Source: Oscillospiraceae bacterium (GTDB taxonomy: Bacteria; Bacillota; Clostridia; Oscillospirales; Oscillospiraceae). From it: a stretch of DNA of 64,000 nt. A model generated the notes under the pieces. That model saw only the letters and a program-made list of their open reading frames with translations. It had not been told where the DNA came from and made no database searches. Within the stretch, counting starts at the first letter, position 1; each line of letters starts with the position of its first letter. The stretch covers positions 1 to 64,000 of the forward strand of contig CADCKQ010000009.1 in NCBI GenBank assembly GCA_902802045.1, read 5' to 3'. This document shows, piece after piece, positions 61,290 through 64,000 of the stretch. The position numbers were made by a program, and so were the translations under genes.

Positions 61290-61317
61290 AAGCCTGGCGG
61301 CTTTTTCCGTCAGGCTT
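61290..61317 (-). terminator. Possible terminator downstream of nadE
   Basis: On the minus strand AAGCCTG and CAGGCTT form a stem followed by TTTCTT. It lies 146 bases beyond the nadE stop; the stretch between shows no clear gene. Confidence 0.5.
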
Positions 61318-61462
61318 GTCGTCGGCAAAAGGCAAGCGCGATCGGCTCGGATCGAACTTTATCATTTGATCGTGATATGATGCTGCAAAGCCTTTTCCTA
61401 TCATGCCGCAGGCCGCCGTCCAATCAGATCGGTATTTGAATTGCGGGTATGCCTCGTGCGTT

Positions 61463-62203
61463 TCATGGCCGAAAAACGGTAAGTTCAGGGTCAAAATACG
61501 GCATCGGCCGCAGCTTGAAGAGATTCTGCGCATGCAGGCTGTCGATCCTGGCCTTTATTCCTTCATCCGACAATTCTCCCGTGCGGATATAGCGATCCAG
61601 TTCCTCGTAGGTGAAGCCCAGGTTCTCTTCGTCCGTCTTCCCCGATAGGCCGTCGATCGGCGTTTTCTCGATGAGCTGCGCGGGAAGGCCAAGCGCACGT
61701 CCGACCGCCTTGACCTCCTGCACGGTCAGCCGGGAGCAGGGGCTGAAATCTCCCGCCCCGTCGCCATAGCGTGTCGCATAACCCACCCAGTCTTCCGAGA
61801 GATTGCAGGTGTTCGCCACTCGTCCGTTGTGACTTTGGGATACCGCATACAGCGCCGCCATGCGAATGCGGGCAGGAAGATTGATTCGGCTCTGTTCGGA
61901 GAGCGCAAACGGAATGGCCTCTTTCAGGCCGTTCACGGCTGCTTCGATATTCACTGTGACATACCGGATGCCCAGATGCCTCACCAGACTATGCGCAGCG
62001 TCGATATCCGGCTGTACGCCGTTCGGCATCAGGACCCCGATCACCCGTTCCCTGCCGAGCGCCTCCACACAGAGCGCCGCTACCGTGGAGCTGTCTTTCC
62101 CTCCGGAAATTCCAACGACGGCATTGCATCCCGCTCCGTTTGTTTCAAAAAAAACGCGTATCCAATCCACGCAATTGTTTTTCACCTTCATCGCGTCAAA
62201 CAT
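61463..62203 (-). CDS. nadE: NAD synthetase (ammonia-dependent type)
   Basis: Converts nicotinate adenine dinucleotide to NAD with ATP and ammonia. The 246-residue enzyme has the P-loop GISGGKDSSTVA (~33-44), then MPNGVQPDIDAAHSLVRHLG, RIRMAALYAVSQSHNGRVANTCNLSEDWVGYATRYGDGAGDFSP (split as RIRMAALYAVSQS, GRVANTCNLSEDW and GYATRYGDGAGDF) and KTPIDGLSGKTDEENLGF. It lacks the N-terminal glutaminase domain of larger NadE. ATG 62203 follows ggaggaaaaagc. It stands between two copies of a phage-like gene end, an unusual setting for a core gene. Confidence 0.94.
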   Translation of the reverse strand: MFDAMKVKNNCVDWIRVFFETNGAGCNAVVGISGGKDSSTVAALCVEALGRERVIGVLMPNGVQPDIDAAHSLVRHLGIRYVTVNIEAAVNGLKEAIPFALSEQSRINLPARIRMAALYAVSQSHNGRVANTCNLSEDWVGYATRYGDGAGDFSPCSRLTVQEVKAVGRALGLPAQLIEKTPIDGLSGKTDEENLGFTYEELDRYIRTGELSDEGIKARIDSLHAQNLFKLRPMPYFDPELTVFRP

Positions 62204-62303
62204 GCTTTTTCCTCCTTGATCGATCCGGCTGCTTGTGTAAACGGTCTGCGCTGCACCTGTTCGTCGCGCAGCAGTTAAATCTATGATATTTGCAGCGCGT
62301 CAT
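62196..62303 (-). CDS. Possible 35-residue cysteine-rich peptide overlapping the nadE start
   Basis: A frame of 35 codons begins MTRCKYHRFNCCATNRCSAD and ends four codon positions into nadE, overlapping it by 8 bases. The five cysteines and the CxA pattern vaguely recall small cysteine-rich DUF1540-like proteins. A gggaga lies eight bases upstream of the start. Nothing else supports it; it may be a chance frame. Confidence 0.22.
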   Translation of the reverse strand: MTRCKYHRFNCCATNRCSADRLHKQPDRSRRKKHV

Positions 62304-62607
62304 AGCCGGATTCTCCCGTACACCTCCAAAAATGCGGACAGCAAGGGCACTACGCTCAACGCGCGGCGCGCCTTTGCCGTCCGAATATGTCGGTGATTAT
62401 ACTTTCCGAAAACTCAGAAGTCAAGGCTTCCACTATACCGATTTCATTGGAAAAGGAAGAGAAAAAAACTATGACATGACGGGAAGTTATGCGTTCAGGC
62501 GAAACATTTTCATACATAGGAAACTGCCTCCCAATGCAGCAAAGGTCTCATTGTGAATTTCCGTAAGTATTTTACTGCAGCGCCGCGGGACAAGTCAATG
62601 TTTCCGG
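62204..62607. other. Interval between nadE and the phage-like gene
   Basis: Apart from the possible 35-codon frame, nothing convincing is visible. A plus-strand frame at 62290-62556 has no recognisable similarity or start site. The A+T-rich stretch near 62395-62520 could be decayed coding sequence. Confidence 0.5.
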
Positions 62608-63999
62608 TCAGCTGACATCGGACCCGACTTCCACGACCCTTGCAATCGAATATATCTTCACATCTCCGGTGCCGCTTATTCGGTATCGGAGATGATCGCA
62701 TCTCCGGGGCAGAACAGGGATAGTGTAAGTGCGCAATGAGCCTTCCCCCTCTCGTCCGGGGGAAGGTGGCGCAACCTGTTGCGCCGGATGAGGGTCGTAA
62801 ACCGGATACTGCTTCCAGATTCCGGAGGAATCATACTGTATCTCCAGCCTCAGGCTCTCCGGCTCCTCCGCCTTAAGCCTTATATCATATCTCTTAACGT
62901 ACTTGTTGTCGGGCTCGTCGAGATACATGTCCCCGCTCTCGAAGCTCCACGAAACGGTCTCTTCCAGAGTCCCTGTCGTTCCGTTGAAGGCGTAAACGGG
63001 GTAGCCTCCGAGAGCCTCGTCGTAATCGCAGAGGGCGTAGAGCTCCGGGCCCATTGAGGCGAACTGTTTTACTCTCAGAGGGTCTAACTTGTGCCAGATA
63101 TTCGTGTCTTTGTCGTAGACGAAAAGAACCGGCTCTCCTTCGGAGTTTAAAGCCGAAAGGTAATACTTGTTCATGAAGCTCCCCGCCGCGGCGGAGGAGT
63201 ATTTTTCGTCCCCGAAATCGCGTGAGATCCCCTTCGGGAACACGCTCTGGAAAATGCAGACCTCCTCGCTGCTTTTGTACAGCAGGTCCTCCTTGCATAT
63301 GGCGAGGCTTCTCGCGGAGCCGGCCTGAACTCCGCGCATAAGCGTGTCGTCTATCCTGTGGGCGCCCTTGGCGTTTACGCTCACCTGATGGACTCTGTTT
63401 TCCTTGAAGAAAAGCGGGTAACCCATGAATACCGCGGCTCCGGTCCAGGGTCCGTCAGAGCCCACGGAGGCCGTATAGGAGTCCGTGCTCAGGCCCTCAT
63501 AGAGGTTCCAGTTCTTGAAGTCGCCGAGGGCGCAGGCGTATATCTCGTTTACCGTTTTTCCGTTTCTCGTGCCGTAGAAACAGCCCCAGAGCCTGTTCTT
63601 TATCTCCACAACGAAATCCATGTCCGGAACGGGCCTCGAGACCTTTATCTGTACCGTGGTATTTATGGTCTCGTTCAGTGGGCACGGAATGACCAGCCAG
63701 TCGTCCTCATTCGCTCCTCCGCCGAGCGCCTGAACGGTGAAGAACTGTTTGTACCTGTTTTCGGAGCTGTCGAATTCGAGCAGAAGCTTTGAAGCTAAGG
63801 CGGAGTCCGAAACGCTCAAAATGATTCCGTCTCCGGCGGAGAAATCCGTCGGAATGATATTCCTCGTCATGAACTTTATTTTCGTGTAAGGCACTTCGTC
63901 TATCCAGGCGCTCTGCGCCTCAGAGAACCTTTTAAGCTCGTTCGGGGTAATGGAAGTGTCGAGCCAGAGCTGGCCGTTGAAGGGGTTCGAGGGCTCCGT
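62608..63999 (-). CDS. Phage-like structural protein (5' partial)
   Basis: The frame is open to the right edge, so the N-terminus is missing; 463 residues are visible. Near the edge it reads EPSNPFNGQLWLDTSITP, a pattern common in phage tail or minor structural proteins. No catalytic domain is recognised; strand-rich segments (WSFESGDMYLDEPDNKYVKRY) suggest a fibre or receptor-binding part. About 20 residues near 62735-62800 (AQQVAPPSPGREGEGS) come from an inserted palindromic repeat kept in frame. The final ~38 residues recur at 60996. Whether an intact prophage lies beyond the window is not known. Confidence 0.7.
   Translation of the reverse strand, partial: TEPSNPFNGQLWLDTSITPNELKRFSEAQSAWIDEVPYTKIKFMTRNIIPTDFSAGDGIILSVSDSALASKLLLEFDSSENRYKQFFTVQALGGGANEDDWLVIPCPLNETINTTVQIKVSRPVPDMDFVVEIKNRLWGCFYGTRNGKTVNEIYACALGDFKNWNLYEGLSTDSYTASVGSDGPWTGAAVFMGYPLFFKENRVHQVSVNAKGAHRIDDTLMRGVQAGSARSLAICKEDLLYKSSEEVCIFQSVFPKGISRDFGDEKYSSAAAGSFMNKYYLSALNSEGEPVLFVYDKDTNIWHKLDPLRVKQFASMGPELYALCDYDEALGGYPVYAFNGTTGTLEETVSWSFESGDMYLDEPDNKYVKRYDIRLKAEEPESLRLEIQYDSSGIWKQYPVYDPHPAQQVAPPSPGREGEGSLRTYTIPVLPRRCDHLRYRISGTGDVKIYSIARVVEVGSDVS
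62629..62721. repeat. Direct repeat, right copy
   Basis: The right-hand partner of 61017-61109, located inside the intact 3' end of the phage-like gene. Confidence 0.88.
62741..62795. repeat. Palindromic repeat (family C) inserted in frame within a coding region
   Basis: Two adjacent hairpins: ccttccccc/gggggaagg (62741-62749, 62758-62766) and ggcgcaac/gttgcgcc (62768-62775, 62778-62785), followed by ggatgagg. From memory this resembles a repeat family frequent in Clostridia genomes. It adds about 20 low-complexity residues to the phage-like protein without breaking the frame. Confidence 0.6.
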
Positions 64000-64000
64000 A

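Noticed and set aside
61240..61533. Minus-strand open frame downstream of nadE (97 codons) and plus-strand frame 61403-61648
   Set aside because: They overlap nadE or a hairpin, lack ribosome-binding sites and resemble no family.

Overview
The window reads as a chromosome segment of a Firmicute of class Clostridia, probably near the Oscillospirales. This is inferred from strong Shine-Dalgarno sites, ATG/GTG/TTG starts, a housekeeping order typical of that class (trmH-dprA-topA-trmFO-plsX-rnc and smc-ftsY-rdgB-yhbY-nadD-yqeK-rsfS-leuS-rpsU), an Rnf-type membrane complex, a lysine riboswitch and sigma-A promoters of the TTGAAA-N17-TATAAT kind. No rRNA gene, CRISPR array, transposase or replication origin was seen.

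Layout. 0-3.4 kb: the end of a glycosyltransferase fused to a MarR-like domain, an ftsH gene broken by an internal deletion, and a 735-base gap with repeats. 3.4-7.9 kb: a thioesterase, a cation efflux protein, and an ECF sigma factor translationally coupled to a 701-residue membrane protein. 7.9-15.4 kb (minus strand): a G+C-rich eight-gene extracytosolic flavin/electron-transfer operon, lipoprotein-apbE-rnfC-rnfD-rnfG-rnfE-rnfA-NusG II. It has no rnfB, and its RnfG carries two FMN-binding domains. 15.4-20.5 kb: clpB with an unusual operator-like palindrome, a guanylate-kinase-like protein lacking the P-loop lysine, a DUF362/ferredoxin protein and thioredoxin. 20.5-27.3 kb: one operon that couples acyl-carrier chemistry (ACP, FkbH-like, MaoC, SDR, GNAT) to lipid-linked glycan assembly (phosphoglycosyl transferase, FemAB-like protein, GT4). 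28-36 kb: core DNA/RNA/lipid genes. 36.3-37.9 kb: a SLOG-SLATT membrane protein, a candidate defence effector. 38-40.8 kb: a repeat-containing secreted protein, an ElaA-like acetyltransferase and a Nudix hydrolase. 40.8-55 kb: smc through leuS and rpsU, an OGG1-type glycosylase, guaB, mscS and a cardiolipin synthase. 55-57.8 kb: a lysine riboswitch controlling an amino-acid ABC transporter.

From 57.9 kb the sequence looks accessory. A tRNA-Pro(GGG) gene is followed by two tandem units that repeat its 3' end, each with its own intrinsic terminator. Then come a Crp/Fnr regulator divergent from a ferredoxin-like protein with a 16-bp palindrome between them, a truncated gene remnant, a SIMPL-domain protein, nadE lying between two copies of the 3' end of a phage-like gene, and that phage-like gene running off the right edge.

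The observations most worth pursuing are the rnfB-less double-RnfG operon with its tandem-domain lipoprotein, the ACP-linked glycan operon, the SLOG-SLATT protein, the clpB palindrome, the Crp/Fnr site centred at about -41.5, two probable leaderless mRNAs, and the tRNA 3'-end tandem array.
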